A DNA stretch of 37,204 bases. Origin: Luteolibacter sp. Lineage in GTDB: Bacteria > Verrucomicrobiota > Verrucomicrobiia > Verrucomicrobiales > Akkermansiaceae. Below the pieces are notes generated by a model, which ran no database searches, was not told where the DNA came from, and saw nothing but the letters and a program-made list of their open reading frames with translations. The DNA lies in the NCBI GenBank assembly GCA_030696085.1, contig JAUYNL010000026.1, positions 1 to 37,204 on the forward strand, in the 5' to 3' direction. Positions within the stretch are counted from its first letter, which is position 1, and each line of letters opens with the position of its first letter. Shown in pieces: positions 26,448 to 35,178 of this stretch. Made by a program: the position numbers and the translations under genes.

Positions 26448-27867
26448 TGCCGAATTCCGCCGCGAGGGCGGAGACGGTGGCCTTGGCATCGCCGTAAAGC
26501 ATACGCGTGTTCGGGTGATAGAAGAGCGCGTTTTCCAAGCCGGAGAAACCCGTGCCCTTGCCGCGTTTGAGGCAGTAGATCGTATGCGCCTCATGGGCGT
26601 GGATGATCGGCATGCCAAAAATCGGGCTCGCGGGATCATCGAGCGCCGCCGGGTTCACCACATCGTTGGCACCGATGACGATGGCGACATCCACCGTTGG
26701 CATGATGGCGTTGACCGGTTCCATTTCCTGGAGTTGCTCATAGGGCACATCCGCTTCCGCGAGCAGCACGTTCATGTGTCCCGGCATGCGGCCGGCCACC
26801 GGATGAATGGCGAAACGCACCTCGGTGCCATTGTTTTCCAGCATCAGGGCGAGTTCCTTCACGGCGTGCTGGGCCTGGGCGACGGCCATGCCATAGCCGG
26901 GAATGATGACCACGCTGCGGGCGGCCTCCAGGACATAATAGGCATCTTCCACTGACGCGGGTCTCATTTCGCCGGTGGAGGCTTTTTGTTTGCCTGCGAT
27001 GGCACCGAATCCGCCGAAGAGCACATTGCCGATCGAGCGGTTCATCGCCTTGCACATGATGAAGGTGAGGATCATGCCGCTCGCGCCGACCAGGCAGCCG
27101 GCGACGACGAGCACGTTGTTGAGAATGATGAAGCCGGCCAGAGCCGCGGCGACACCGGAAAACGCGTTGAGCAGGGAAATCACCACCGGCATGTCACCAC
27201 CGCCGATGGGCAGGGTCATCAGGATGCCGATCAGCAGCGAGGCCGCCACCAGTCCGATCACCAGCCCCGCCGACCAGGATGCGGCGGGCTGCGCACCCAG
27301 CGCGGTGGCACCGGCGATGGACGCGGTGAGGAGGGCAATGTTCAGCGTTTTCTGTCCAGCGAACACCATCGGCCGCCCGGACATTTTTTCGGACAACTTC
27401 GCCCATGCGACAAGACTGCCGGTGAAGGTGATGCCACCGACGAGAATGGTGAGTGAGATGGCGATCACGGCGAAGGCCAGCGGCACCGTGACGCCCGTCT
27501 GCGCGGCGAGAGATGACACATAACTCTGCGCACCGGCATGGTGGAATTTGTGATATTCCGCCGCACCCACCAGCAGGCTGGCCAATCCGCCGAAGCCATT
27601 GAACAGGGCCACCAGTTCCGGCATGCCGGTCATTTTCACGCGTGCCGCCACCACCAGGCCGATCACCGATCCTAACAGGACGCCGCCTGCGACCAATTTC
27701 CAGTCCAACCCGCCATAGAGCAGTGTGGCGATGACCGCCAGCAGCATGCCGACGGAGGAAATCCGGTTGCCGCGGCGCGCGGTATCGGCATTGCCGAGCC
27801 ACTTGATGCCGAAGATGAACAGGATCGCCGAGACGATGTAGAGCAGGTTGATGAGGACTTCCTTCAC
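26443..27867 (-). CDS. pntB: NAD(P) transhydrogenase beta subunit
   Basis: This 474-aa protein begins with about eight or nine membrane helices and ends with the soluble NADP(H)-binding domain III. That domain includes the VVIIPGYGMAVAQAQHAV motif around residue 317, RFAIHPVAGRMPGHMNVLLAEA and the VIGANDVVNPAA block. The complex uses the proton gradient to reduce NADP with NADH. Here it can supply NADPH to glutamate synthesis and to biosynthesis in general. The start overlaps the pntAB stop by 4 bp, which indicates translational coupling. Confidence 0.96.
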   Translation of the reverse strand: MKEVLINLLYIVSAILFIFGIKWLGNADTARRGNRISSVGMLLAVIATLLYGGLDWKLVAGGVLLGSVIGLVVAARVKMTGMPELVALFNGFGGLASLLVGAAEYHKFHHAGAQSYVSSLAAQTGVTVPLAFAVIAISLTILVGGITFTGSLVAWAKLSEKMSGRPMVFAGQKTLNIALLTASIAGATALGAQPAASWSAGLVIGLVAASLLIGILMTLPIGGGDMPVVISLLNAFSGVAAALAGFIILNNVLVVAGCLVGASGMILTFIMCKAMNRSIGNVLFGGFGAIAGKQKASTGEMRPASVEDAYYVLEAARSVVIIPGYGMAVAQAQHAVKELALMLENNGTEVRFAIHPVAGRMPGHMNVLLAEADVPYEQLQEMEPVNAIMPTVDVAIVIGANDVVNPAALDDPASPIFGMPIIHAHEAHTIYCLKRGKGTGFSGLENALFYHPNTRMLYGDAKATVSALAAEFGK

Positions 27868-28157
27868 GGTTTCTCCTTCTTCTTGAACATGGCGAGCATG
27901 CGGTCGGTGATGGCATAACCGCCGACCACGTTGATGGTGGCGAGCACCACGGCGGCGAAGCCGATCCAGCGGGCGAGTGGCGGTTCGTTGGCGGCGAGGG
28001 CCAGCAGCGCGCCGACCACCGTGATGCCGGAAATCGCATTGGATCCGGACATCAGCGGGGTGTGGAGCTGGGAGGGCACTTTCGCGATGAGTTCGAAGCC
28101 GAGAAAGACCGCCAGTGTGAAGGCGAACAACAGCAGCAGCAAGGGGGCGAGTTCCAT
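27864..28157 (-). CDS. pntAB: NAD(P) transhydrogenase alpha subunit, membrane part
   Basis: This 97-aa, almost entirely hydrophobic protein has three to four helices and the family motif VPSQLHTPLMSGSNAISGI. It corresponds to the C-terminal membrane part of the PntA of E. coli. In this organism it is a separate gene, as in Rhodospirillum rubrum. It lies 9 bp after pntAA and overlaps pntB by 4 bp. Confidence 0.95.
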   Translation of the reverse strand: MELAPLLLLLFAFTLAVFLGFELIAKVPSQLHTPLMSGSNAISGITVVGALLALAANEPPLARWIGFAAVVLATINVVGGYAITDRMLAMFKKKEKP

Positions 28158-28166
28158 GTGGATTGG

Positions 28167-29291
28167 TTAGGGTTTGAAGCGTTCCTGAATCTGGCCGCGA
28201 TGCACGAGCAGGCAGCCCTTGAGGATTTCATCATCGCGGTCGAGATCAGGAGTTCCGGTTTCCGCATTCCAGAAATGTTCGATGAAGGAGCTTAGGTTCG
28301 ATGCATACATCTGGCTGGCATGGCGGGGCACCCGGCATTCCGGCGCTCCCCAGCCTAACAGCCTAACGCCGTGATCCAAGACGACCTCCTCATCCAGCCG
28401 CGTGCCCTCGACATTGCCGCCGCTTTCCGCCGCGAGATCCACCACCACCGCGCCGGGGCGCATGCCGGTGAGCATTTCCGCAGTGAGAAGCCGCGGGGCC
28501 TGGCGGCCGAAAACCTTGGCCGTGGTGATCACGATGTCGGCTCCTGCGCAGATTTTCGCCATGCCCGCCTGCTGCATGGCGACTTGCCGCGCAGTGAGTT
28601 CGCGGGCATATCCCTGCTCGGTCTGGCCGGTCTCGCCGATATCGATTTTCACGAACTTCGCGCCCAGCGAGCGCACTTGCTCCTCCACGACCGGCCGGGT
28701 GTCGAAGGCTTCCACCCGCGCACCGAGACGCCGCGCGGTGGCGATCGCCTGCAAGCCGGCCACGCCTACGCCGATAATGAAGACTTTGGCCGGGGAAATC
28801 GTGCCGGCGGGCGTCATCATCATCGGCAGGATCGCATCGAGGCGGTTGGCGGCCATCAATACCGCGGCATATCCCGCGAGGTTTGCCTGCGAGCTGAGAG
28901 CGTCCATTTTCTGAGCCAGTGTCGTGCGCGGGATCAGTTCCATGCACACGCCCGTCACGCCGCGCGCCACCATGGCATCAATCAACTCCCGGTTGGAAAA
29001 CGGATCCATGAAACCCACCGCCGCCGAGCCCGGCTTCTGGCGGGAAATTTCCGAAGCTTCCGGCGGCCGCACCCGCAGCACGAAGTCGGCCTCGGCAAGT
29101 GCTTTTTGCGGGTCGCTGGCGATCAGCGCTCCTGCGTTCCGGTAGGCGTCATCCGGGTGCCCTGCGGCCGTTCCCGCAGCGGATTCCAGCGTGACGGTGG
29201 CCCCTAGTTTGACAAAGCGGGACACAGCGGCCGGATCGAGAGCGACGCGTGTTTCCAAAGGCCGTTTTTCACGGCAGACGAAGGCATTCAT
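28167..29291 (-). CDS. pntAA: NAD(P) transhydrogenase alpha subunit, NAD-binding part
   Basis: This 374-aa soluble subunit has the alanine dehydrogenase/PntA fold. Visible features are REKRPLETRVALDP at the N-terminus, QANLAGYAAVLMAANRL, the NAD-binding glycine motif VFIIGVGVAGLQAIATA, the AFDTRPVVEEQVRSLGAKF block, and ITTAKVFGRQAPRLL with VDLAAESGGN. It binds NAD(H) and hands hydride to PntB. ATG 29291 (MNAFVCREKRP) is preferred over an in-frame upstream ATG at 29309, whose six extra residues are not conserved. Just upstream lies a PAS-domain pseudogene, so the operon promoter should be within decayed coding sequence. Confidence 0.95.
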   Translation of the reverse strand: MNAFVCREKRPLETRVALDPAAVSRFVKLGATVTLESAAGTAAGHPDDAYRNAGALIASDPQKALAEADFVLRVRPPEASEISRQKPGSAAVGFMDPFSNRELIDAMVARGVTGVCMELIPRTTLAQKMDALSSQANLAGYAAVLMAANRLDAILPMMMTPAGTISPAKVFIIGVGVAGLQAIATARRLGARVEAFDTRPVVEEQVRSLGAKFVKIDIGETGQTEQGYARELTARQVAMQQAGMAKICAGADIVITTAKVFGRQAPRLLTAEMLTGMRPGAVVVDLAAESGGNVEGTRLDEEVVLDHGVRLLGWGAPECRVPRHASQMYASNLSSFIEHFWNAETGTPDLDRDDEILKGCLLVHRGQIQERFKP

Positions 29292-29305
29292 GGAAGGGCG
29301 GGTAT

Positions 29306-29690
29306 TCAATCACTACGCCTGCGGGCTGCAAGCGCTTTCTCATGCGGGTGTGGCAGTCGGTGAAAAAGATCATGCGGCGGAATGTGGTCGATGATCTGGC
29401 GGAGCGGGAAACGTTCATCCTGGACCTGCGCCTGCGCCTCCTTGCGGCTGCTGATGTTGATCATGGAGCCGGCATCTGATAGTCCTTGCCATCGCGGCTG
29501 CGGACGACGGTGCCGCGGATGCGCAGCCAGCGCCAATCACCGCTGCCGGTGCGCCGTGAATCATAGATTTCACTGCGGTCGGTCCACCAATCCCGGATTC
29601 CTTCATGGGACGCCTTGAGTGCGAGTTCGAGGCGTTCGTGCTTAACGGCATCCCGATACTGAAAAGAGCCCTTGTCGTCATCCATGCCAT
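29306..29690 (-). pseudogene. Decayed PAS-domain sensor gene fragment
   Basis: Three minus-strand frames in succession give pieces of a PAS sensor protein. The first (about 29634 to 29470) reads ERLELALKASHEGIRDWW, then GDWRWLRIRGTVVRSRDG. This is the start and end of a PAS_3-type fold with the middle missing. The second (about 29473 to 29385) reads GSMINISSRKEAQAQVQ and RQIIDHIP, the usual link into a following PAS domain. The third continues RMIFFTDCHTRMRKRL. The frame changes and internal gap show a dead gene. No kinase domain remains. It overlaps, antisense, the over-long open frame of the squalene/phytoene synthase gene. Confidence 0.65.
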
Positions 29691-29790
29691 TGGGAAACTG
29701 GCGCTGGCGCGGCGTGTCGGCACGAACGATCTGGAATTTTCCGCCTTGCCGGTCTTGCCGGGGGCTTCGCCGGATGCTTGCCTGTTGCCA

Positions 29791-30711
29791 GTGAGGGACG
29801 CGCCGGAAAAACAATTGCTCAAGGGGGTATCCCGTTCGTTTTACCTTTCGCTGCGCCTGTTGCCCCGGCCAATGCGAGGTGCGGCATGTCTGGGTTACCT
29901 GCTCGCCCGGACGAGCGACACGCTGGCGGATTCGGCGGTGGTTTCCGCCGAGACGCGCTTGCTTTGTCTCGATTGGTTCAGCCACGCCCTGTCAGGTGAG
30001 GAGGAGCCTCCCCGCTGGCCGATCCCGGTGCTCAACGCGCTCGCCGAGCCGCAGGAACGGGCGCTGCTGGAGGCTTCGGGCGATCTTTTCGCGTGGCTCC
30101 AAAGGCTGCCTGCCGCCGAGGCGCAACTCGTGCGCGAGGTCGTGGCAATCATCATCGGCGGGCAGAAACTCGATCTCGAACGCTTCGGTGCGGCGACCGG
30201 AGCGCTGCCGGTCTCTCTAACGGATGATGCGGCGCTGGAGGACTACGCGTGGCGGGTCGCGGGATGTGTCGGAGCCTTCTGGACGAAGCTCGGATTTCTG
30301 ACCCTGGGCGCACGGTTCTCCGCACAGCCTGCGGAGCCTCTCATCATGCGCGGCATCGCCTATGGCAAGGGGCTGCAACTCGTGAACATCCTGCGTGACC
30401 TGCCGGCCGATCTATCCGCCGGGCGTTGTTATCTTCCGCTGGCGGATCCGCATGACACGCATGGTTTGTTAGATGTGAGGGGGCGCTGGATCGGCCGCGC
30501 CGGGGAATGGGTGGGGGAGGGTTTTGCTTATGCGGATGCGCTGGTTTCCCGACGCCTGCGGGTGGCCAGCGTGCTGCCTGCGATGATTGCCCGCGAAACG
30601 CTGGCTCTCCTGCGGAATGGCGGTCCGGATGCCCTGGAATCCAGCATCAAGGTGCCGCGCTCGCGCGTCTATCTGGCGCTGCTGCGCGCGTTCATCGGAC
30701 AAACCCGCTGA
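29791..30711 (+). CDS. Squalene/phytoene synthase family protein
   Basis: This 306-aa enzyme of the head-to-head prenyl synthase family condenses two isoprenoid diphosphates, FPP to squalene or GGPP to phytoene. The N-terminal KGVSRSFYLSLRLLP leads to the first aspartate motif SDTLAD (D43 and D47), and the second is LVNILRDLPADLSAGRCYLP around residue 195. The sequence looks closer to squalene synthases than to CrtB, but product specificity is uncertain and no carotenoid or hopanoid genes are adjacent. The open frame reaches back to 29605, but those codons are antisense to the PAS pseudogene. GTG 29791 or TTG 29785 is therefore the likely start. The stop abuts the convergent reductase stop (TGA|TCA). 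Confidence 0.85.
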   Translation: MRDAPEKQLLKGVSRSFYLSLRLLPRPMRGAACLGYLLARTSDTLADSAVVSAETRLLCLDWFSHALSGEEEPPRWPIPVLNALAEPQERALLEASGDLFAWLQRLPAAEAQLVREVVAIIIGGQKLDLERFGAATGALPVSLTDDAALEDYAWRVAGCVGAFWTKLGFLTLGARFSAQPAEPLIMRGIAYGKGLQLVNILRDLPADLSAGRCYLPLADPHDTHGLLDVRGRWIGRAGEWVGEGFAYADALVSRRLRVASVLPAMIARETLALLRNGGPDALESSIKVPRSRVYLALLRAFIGQTR

Positions 30712-31704
30712 TCATTTTTTCGCGGAAGTGATCGCATCGATGGCCTCCAGCAACGCGTCGTTCGGAGCGGGGGACGTGAGCGCATCCAGCGCATCATCGA
30801 GTTGGGCGACGTTGCGTGCGCCGATGAGCGAGGACGTCACGGCGCGGCTGCGCAGCGTCCAGCGGATGGCCAGGTGATGGAGCGGCATGTCGTGGGCGGC
30901 GGCGAGGTCGTTGAGGGCGCGGACCTGATCGAGGCGGGCGAGAATCTGATCGGTTTTGAGAAACCCTTCGGGGCGCGCCGCACGGGAATCGTCAGGGATG
31001 CCATCGAGGTATTTTGCCGTGAGCATGCCCTGCGCCAGCGGGCTGAAGCCGATGCAGCCGATGCCTTCCTCGAGCAGGTAGTCGAGGATGCCGTCGGCCT
31101 CCACGTCGCGTTGGAGGATGGAATAGGGCGGCTGATAGATCAGGCAGCGGATGCCCATTTCCTTGAGTGTTCTAACGGCTTTCTTGAGGCGTTTGAGCGG
31201 GTATTTCGAGATGCCGGCGTAGAGGGCCTTGCCGCTGTGCACGGCGGTGGCGAGGGCGGACATGGTTTCCTCCAGGCGCGTGTCCGGGTCCGGGCAGTGC
31301 GAGTAGAAGATATCAACGTAATCGAGGCGCAGGCGCTTGAGCGATTGGTCGAGTGAGGCGAGCAGATGCTTGCGCGAGCCGTTCATGCCGTAGGGGCCGC
31401 TCCACATGTCATGGCCGGCCTTGGTGGAGATGACCAGTTCGTCGCGATGGCAGATGAAATCGCTGACAAGAATGCGGCCGAAGTTTTCTTCCGCGGATCC
31501 GGGCGGCGGGCCGTAGTTGTTGGCGAGATCGAAATGGGTGACGCCGCGATCGAAGGCGCGGTGCATGATGCGGCGGGCTTCCTCGAAGTGATCCACGCCG
31601 CCGAAATTATGCCAGAAACCCAGCGAAATGGCGGGCAGGAGCAGTCCTGAATCGCCACAGCGCCGGTAAGGCATGCGGCCGTCGTAGCGGGCTGTGTCAA
31701 ACAT
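30712..31704 (-). CDS. yghZ: Aldo/keto reductase, YghZ-like
   Basis: This 330-aa NADPH-dependent reductase resembles E. coli YghZ, which reduces L-glyceraldehyde 3-phosphate and methylglyoxal-type aldehydes. Numbering is from MFDTARYDGRMPYRRCG. The catalytic tetrad is visible as D59, Y64 (FDLANNYGPPPGSAE), K95 (STKAGHDMW) and H126 (FYSHCPD). The cofactor region near the C-terminus includes SLIGARNVAQLDDAL. ATG 31704 is preferred over an in-frame codon at 31800, which would overlap the upstream M42 gene by 35 bp and add a non-conserved leader. It probably follows the M42 gene in one unit. Confidence 0.9.
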   Translation of the reverse strand: MFDTARYDGRMPYRRCGDSGLLLPAISLGFWHNFGGVDHFEEARRIMHRAFDRGVTHFDLANNYGPPPGSAEENFGRILVSDFICHRDELVISTKAGHDMWSGPYGMNGSRKHLLASLDQSLKRLRLDYVDIFYSHCPDPDTRLEETMSALATAVHSGKALYAGISKYPLKRLKKAVRTLKEMGIRCLIYQPPYSILQRDVEADGILDYLLEEGIGCIGFSPLAQGMLTAKYLDGIPDDSRAARPEGFLKTDQILARLDQVRALNDLAAAHDMPLHHLAIRWTLRSRAVTSSLIGARNVAQLDDALDALTSPAPNDALLEAIDAITSAKK

Positions 31705-31765
31705 GCCGGGAAAATGCCCGCCGGCCGGCAGCTTGCCAAGTCCCAAGAAAGCCGCCCGCGAATTG

Positions 31766-32845
31766 TCACAGATAGGCCAGTAGTCCGTCCACGGTCTCAT
31801 CGTCGAGCCGGCGGACGAGCGCGATGACGAGCGAAATCATGTGCAGGTGGTCGTTGAGGTCGATGATGGCGTTGTGCGAGTGGATGTAGCGGGCCGGCAC
31901 GCCGAGCACGATGCTGGGGATGCCATGGTTCGCGACATGGAACGAGCCGGCATCCGTGCCGCCGCTGCGGCGCACCGTGACCTGGTGTGGAATGCCCTCG
32001 GCGCGGGCGGTTTCGATGGCGAGTCTGGCGAGGCGTGGGTTGGCGATGGCCGTGGGATCAAACATGCGGATCTGTACGCCGCCGCCGAGGCGGCCTTGGG
32101 ATTCGGCGCGCGAAAATCCGGGGCCGTCATCAGCGGGTGGACCCTCGAGCACGATGGCGACATCCGGGTTTGCGAAGACCGCTGCGGTTTTCGCCCCGCG
32201 CAGGCCGACTTCCTCCTGCACGGTGCCGCAGAGCAGAAGGCGGTTCGGGTGCATCGACTGAGCGAGGATTTGTCCGACTTGGATCACGCCGGCCATGCCC
32301 ACGCGGTTGTCGAAGGCTTTGGCCATGAAATAGTCCTCGCGCGCCATCGGGGAGAAGGCGGAACACGGAGCGATCGGGTCCCCCAGCGAAATGCCGAATT
32401 CCTCGATCACCTGGTGCCGGGAATCCGCGCCGATATCGATGAACATCTGATCGATGGGCATCACCTGGCGGCGTTGGTTTTCCGGCAGGAAATGCGGAGG
32501 GAGTGAGGAAATGACTCCGAGGATTTTCTCGCCGCCGCGGGTGAGAATTTCAACACGTTGGGAGAGCAGATTGTGTTCCCACCATCCGCCTGCGGGCACG
32601 AACTGTAAAAATCCGTCCGGCGTGATGTTTTGCACCAAAAAGCCGACTTCATCCATGTGCCCGGCCACCATCACCCGCGGGCCCTCGCCGCCGCTCACGC
32701 AGAAGACCGAGCCATTGCGATCCGTGGACAAGTCTCCGCAATCCTCAAGTTCATCGACAAATATGGCGCGGACCTCGTCCTCATGCCCGGGCACCGCGTG
32801 GGCCTCGGTCAATTCCTGTAATAAAGAAACCGCCTTCGTGCGCAT
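31766..32845 (-). CDS. M42 family metallopeptidase
   Basis: This 359-aa protein belongs to the M42 aminopeptidase/cellulase-M family of cytoplasmic, usually dodecameric, dinuclear metal enzymes that trim peptides. Numbering is from MRTKAVSLLQ. The ligand motifs are AGHMDEVGFLVQ (H63), KAFDNRVGMAG (bridging Asp), TVQEEVGLRGA (general base and ligand Glu), VLEGPPADD (ligand) and the C-terminal YIHSHNAIIDL (His). SGGTDAGSFHVANHGIP is the usual substrate-side loop. An in-frame ATG at 32881 would add 12 residues. The shorter start matches the family better. It is the first gene of the unit with the reductase. Confidence 0.9.
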   Translation of the reverse strand: MRTKAVSLLQELTEAHAVPGHEDEVRAIFVDELEDCGDLSTDRNGSVFCVSGGEGPRVMVAGHMDEVGFLVQNITPDGFLQFVPAGGWWEHNLLSQRVEILTRGGEKILGVISSLPPHFLPENQRRQVMPIDQMFIDIGADSRHQVIEEFGISLGDPIAPCSAFSPMAREDYFMAKAFDNRVGMAGVIQVGQILAQSMHPNRLLLCGTVQEEVGLRGAKTAAVFANPDVAIVLEGPPADDGPGFSRAESQGRLGGGVQIRMFDPTAIANPRLARLAIETARAEGIPHQVTVRRSGGTDAGSFHVANHGIPSIVLGVPARYIHSHNAIIDLNDHLHMISLVIALVRRLDDETVDGLLAYL

Positions 32846-32893
32846 GACGGGAAAGTTGGCGGGTTCCAGCGCCGCTTCCAAGCGCCAAGTTTC

Positions 32894-33115
32894 ATGGTTC
32901 CGCGAACGCGTGATAACATCGTCGCCTGCATCGAACTAATGAAGCGGCGCCGTCACGCCGTGCTTGAATCGTTTCGGGACCTCGTGGCGGAAGGCGTGGA
33001 TCGCGGTGCCCGCTCGCCGCGCGTGCCACATCCCGCAGCCGCCTGTGCCCATGCGCGCTTCATGGCCGTGCTCGATTTCCTGCATGTGGACGCCAGCGGC
33101 AAGCGGCCCGCGTGA
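32894..33115 (+). CDS. Small hypothetical protein
   Basis: A 73-codon plus-strand frame sits between the divergent M42 gene and sua5. From an internal ATG at 32939 it reads MKRRRHAVLESFRDLVAEG, then ARFMAVLDFLHVDASGKRP. Third positions are mostly G or C and the amino-acid text looks protein-like, with an amphipathic helix and a basic N-terminus. The overlapping minus-strand frame at 32936-33190 is Gly-, His- and Arg-rich and looks less like a protein. No family is recognised and no Shine-Dalgarno site is visible. It ends 51 bp before sua5 and may be in its leader. Confidence 0.4.
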   Translation: MVPRTRDNIVACIELMKRRRHAVLESFRDLVAEGVDRGARSPRVPHPAAACAHARFMAVLDFLHVDASGKRPA

Positions 33116-33166
33116 TTTTGTAAATCGGGCTTCGACTCGATTGCCGGCTTCTGGCAGCTTCCCGCC

Positions 33167-34192
33167 GTGCCCGAGACCCGTATTGTCCAAGCCGTCGATG
33201 ACGAGATGAAAGACGCCGTGCGCGAGGCCTGCGCCTTGCTGCGTGCCGGTGAGATCGTCGCCCTGCCCACCGAGACCGTCTATGGCCTGGCTGCGGATGC
33301 CTTGAATCCGGAGGCTGTCGCCAAGGTGTTCGCCGCCAAGGAGCGCCCGTCATTCGATCCCCTCATCGTCCACATCTCCTCGCGCGGCGATTTGAAAAAC
33401 GTCGCCATCGTGCCAGATGAAATTGCGGAAGCCGTCGGCAAGCTCGCCACCGCCTTCTGGCCCGGACCGCTCACGCTGATCCTGCCGAAGCACCCGGACG
33501 TGCCGGATCTCGTCACCAGCGGGCTACCCACCGTGGCCGTTCGCCAGAGCGCCCACCCGGTTTTCCGCGCGATCAACAAGGAACTCGGCCACCCCATCGC
33601 CGCGCCCAGCGCCAACCGCTTCGGTCGCATCTCACCCACCTCCGCATCCGCCGTGATGAAGGAACTCGGCGGCCGCATCCCCCTCATCGTCGATGCCGGG
33701 GCCTGTTCCGAGGGCGTGGAGAGCACCATCATTTCCATCGAAGCCCGGGAAGGGAAAAAACCGATCTTTCGCCTCCACCGCGCCGGTCCGGTGACCAAGG
33801 AGCAACTTCAGGACTTCGGCAAAGTTGAAAAGGTGAAGGAAAAACCCGGCGATCTCCCGCACTCCCCCGGCCAGCTACCGAGTCATTACGCGCCGCTCAC
33901 TCCGCTCGTGTTGTTGGAAAAACCAGGGGATTTCAAACCCGAGCCCGGGAAAAAATACGGACTCCTCAGCTACCGCGGCGAGGACGATAATCCCTACGTT
34001 GCCATGCACGATTGGGACATCGTCGAGGCTCTCAGCCCCGGCAGCGGCAAACTCGCCGAAGCCGCCATCCGCTTGTTTTTCGTCATGCGCCTGCTCGATG
34101 AGGCCGGCCTCGATGCCATCATCGCCGAGCCCGTGAGCGAGACCGGACTCGGCGTCGCAATCATGGACCGGCTGCGCAGGGCCTCCGCCTGA
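33167..34192 (+). CDS. sua5: Threonylcarbamoyl-AMP synthase (Sua5 type)
   Basis: This 341-aa enzyme makes threonylcarbamoyl-AMP from threonine, bicarbonate and ATP, the first step of the universal t6A37 modification of ANN-decoding tRNAs. The YrdC-like domain (residues about 15-205) has LPTETVYGLAADA, KERPSFDPLIVHI, FWPGPLTLIL, VAVRQSAHPVFRAI, AAPSANRFGRISPT and CSEGVESTI. A linker with SPGQLPSHYAPLTP leads to the C-terminal Sua5 domain, which single-domain TsaC proteins lack. It starts at GTG 33167. It converges on the esterase gene with a 109-bp gap (34193-34301), where I see no gene and no clear terminator. Confidence 0.95.
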   Translation: MPETRIVQAVDDEMKDAVREACALLRAGEIVALPTETVYGLAADALNPEAVAKVFAAKERPSFDPLIVHISSRGDLKNVAIVPDEIAEAVGKLATAFWPGPLTLILPKHPDVPDLVTSGLPTVAVRQSAHPVFRAINKELGHPIAAPSANRFGRISPTSASAVMKELGGRIPLIVDAGACSEGVESTIISIEAREGKKPIFRLHRAGPVTKEQLQDFGKVEKVKEKPGDLPHSPGQLPSHYAPLTPLVLLEKPGDFKPEPGKKYGLLSYRGEDDNPYVAMHDWDIVEALSPGSGKLAEAAIRLFFVMRLLDEAGLDAIIAEPVSETGLGVAIMDRLRRASA

Positions 34193-34301
34193 GCAGTCGG
34201 CCCAGAAGTTTGAGGAAATGAAAATTTGCTCATCTCCGGCGCACCCGGCAGCGAGTGACTGCGGCGAATCACCATCTTGATGCCTGATGCCGCCGATCCC
34301 A

Positions 34302-35057
34302 TCATGGCCGCTTTTGTGCGAACAACCAGGGAAGCAGATCCGGATTGGCAAATGCGGGTGACCATGAGTTGTGGGCAATGCCGGGGAGTTCACTGTATTT
34401 CGGATTGCCGCCGGCTTTCCTCAGTGCTTCGACCATTGAGCGGGTGCGTCCGGTCTTGACCGTGTTGTCCTGATCGCCATGGAAAGTCCAGATCGGCATC
34501 CTCGCTAACAGCGGCGCGGTGCTGTCATCGGCTCCACCGCAGATCGGCACCGCCGCAGCGAACCAATCCGGATGGCGTGCGGCGAGGTCCCAGACGCCGA
34601 AGCCACCCATGGAGATGCCCATGACATAAACGCGGGATGTATCAATGGGCTTGGATTTCAATAATTCCGGGATCAGCTCGATGAGCGGCGACATGGCGGC
34701 ACTCGGCCCCTTCGGCTGCTGATGGGGTTTGGGATCGCCCCAGTCCACCTCCACCCAGCGCTTGCCGTCCGGGCATTGGGGGAAAATGACGAAGGCCGGG
34801 AATTTCCGCCGCGTGTCGGCGTCCAGGAATAGCGAGCCGCCATGATGGAGCTGGCGGATGTTGTCGTCGCCGCGTTCACCGGCACCATGGAGGAAAATGA
34901 CGAGTGGATACTTCGTTTCCGGCTGGATCGTGGCCGGTGACAGAAAACGGTAGGGCAATGCTCCATTGGTTCCGGCGAAGGTCTCGGCCGCATAATCATC
35001 GGCAGCATTGGAGGAGGCGATCAGAAGAAGGGTGGTGAAAAGTGATAGGAGTTTCAT
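34302..35057 (-). CDS. Secreted alpha/beta-hydrolase (esterase, prolyl oligopeptidase-like)
   Basis: This 251-aa protein starts with a Sec signal peptide (MKLLSLFTTLLLIASSNAA, cleavage probably after residue 18 or 19). The fold is an alpha/beta-hydrolase with the oxyanion-region motif IFLHGAGERGDDN (54-66). The nucleophile elbow is GISMGG (S149), the acid is D197 in HGDQDNTV, and the catalytic His is H229 in GIAHNSW. This type of periplasmic or outer-membrane esterase often releases acetyl, feruloyl or related groups from plant or algal polysaccharides. Substrate specificity cannot be read from the sequence. A strong terminator hairpin lies just upstream, so it has its own promoter. Confidence 0.88.
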   Translation of the reverse strand: MKLLSLFTTLLLIASSNAADDYAAETFAGTNGALPYRFLSPATIQPETKYPLVIFLHGAGERGDDNIRQLHHGGSLFLDADTRRKFPAFVIFPQCPDGKRWVEVDWGDPKPHQQPKGPSAAMSPLIELIPELLKSKPIDTSRVYVMGISMGGFGVWDLAARHPDWFAAAVPICGGADDSTAPLLARMPIWTFHGDQDNTVKTGRTRSMVEALRKAGGNPKYSELPGIAHNSWSPAFANPDLLPWLFAQKRP

Positions 35058-35103
35058 GTGGCTGGTGTGGTTTGCGGTTTCATATCATGGCGGGGCTTCA
35101 CGG

Positions 35104-35146
35104 ATTCAAAAAAGCCGGACAGGTTTCCCCGTCCGGCTTTTTGAAT
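35104..35146 (-). terminator. Strong intrinsic terminator downstream of rpsA
   Basis: A 16-17-bp stem is formed by ATTCAAAAAAGCCGGAC and GTCCGGCTTTTTGAAT with one unpaired A and a 10-base loop. The GC-rich core has A and T runs on its two sides, so transcripts from either strand would end in a U-run. It lies 33 bp after the S1 stop and before the esterase start, so its main job is ending the rpsA transcript. Confidence 0.85.
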
Positions 35147-35178
35147 GTTCGCGGCGGTCTGTGACCACCGCGGTTGGA

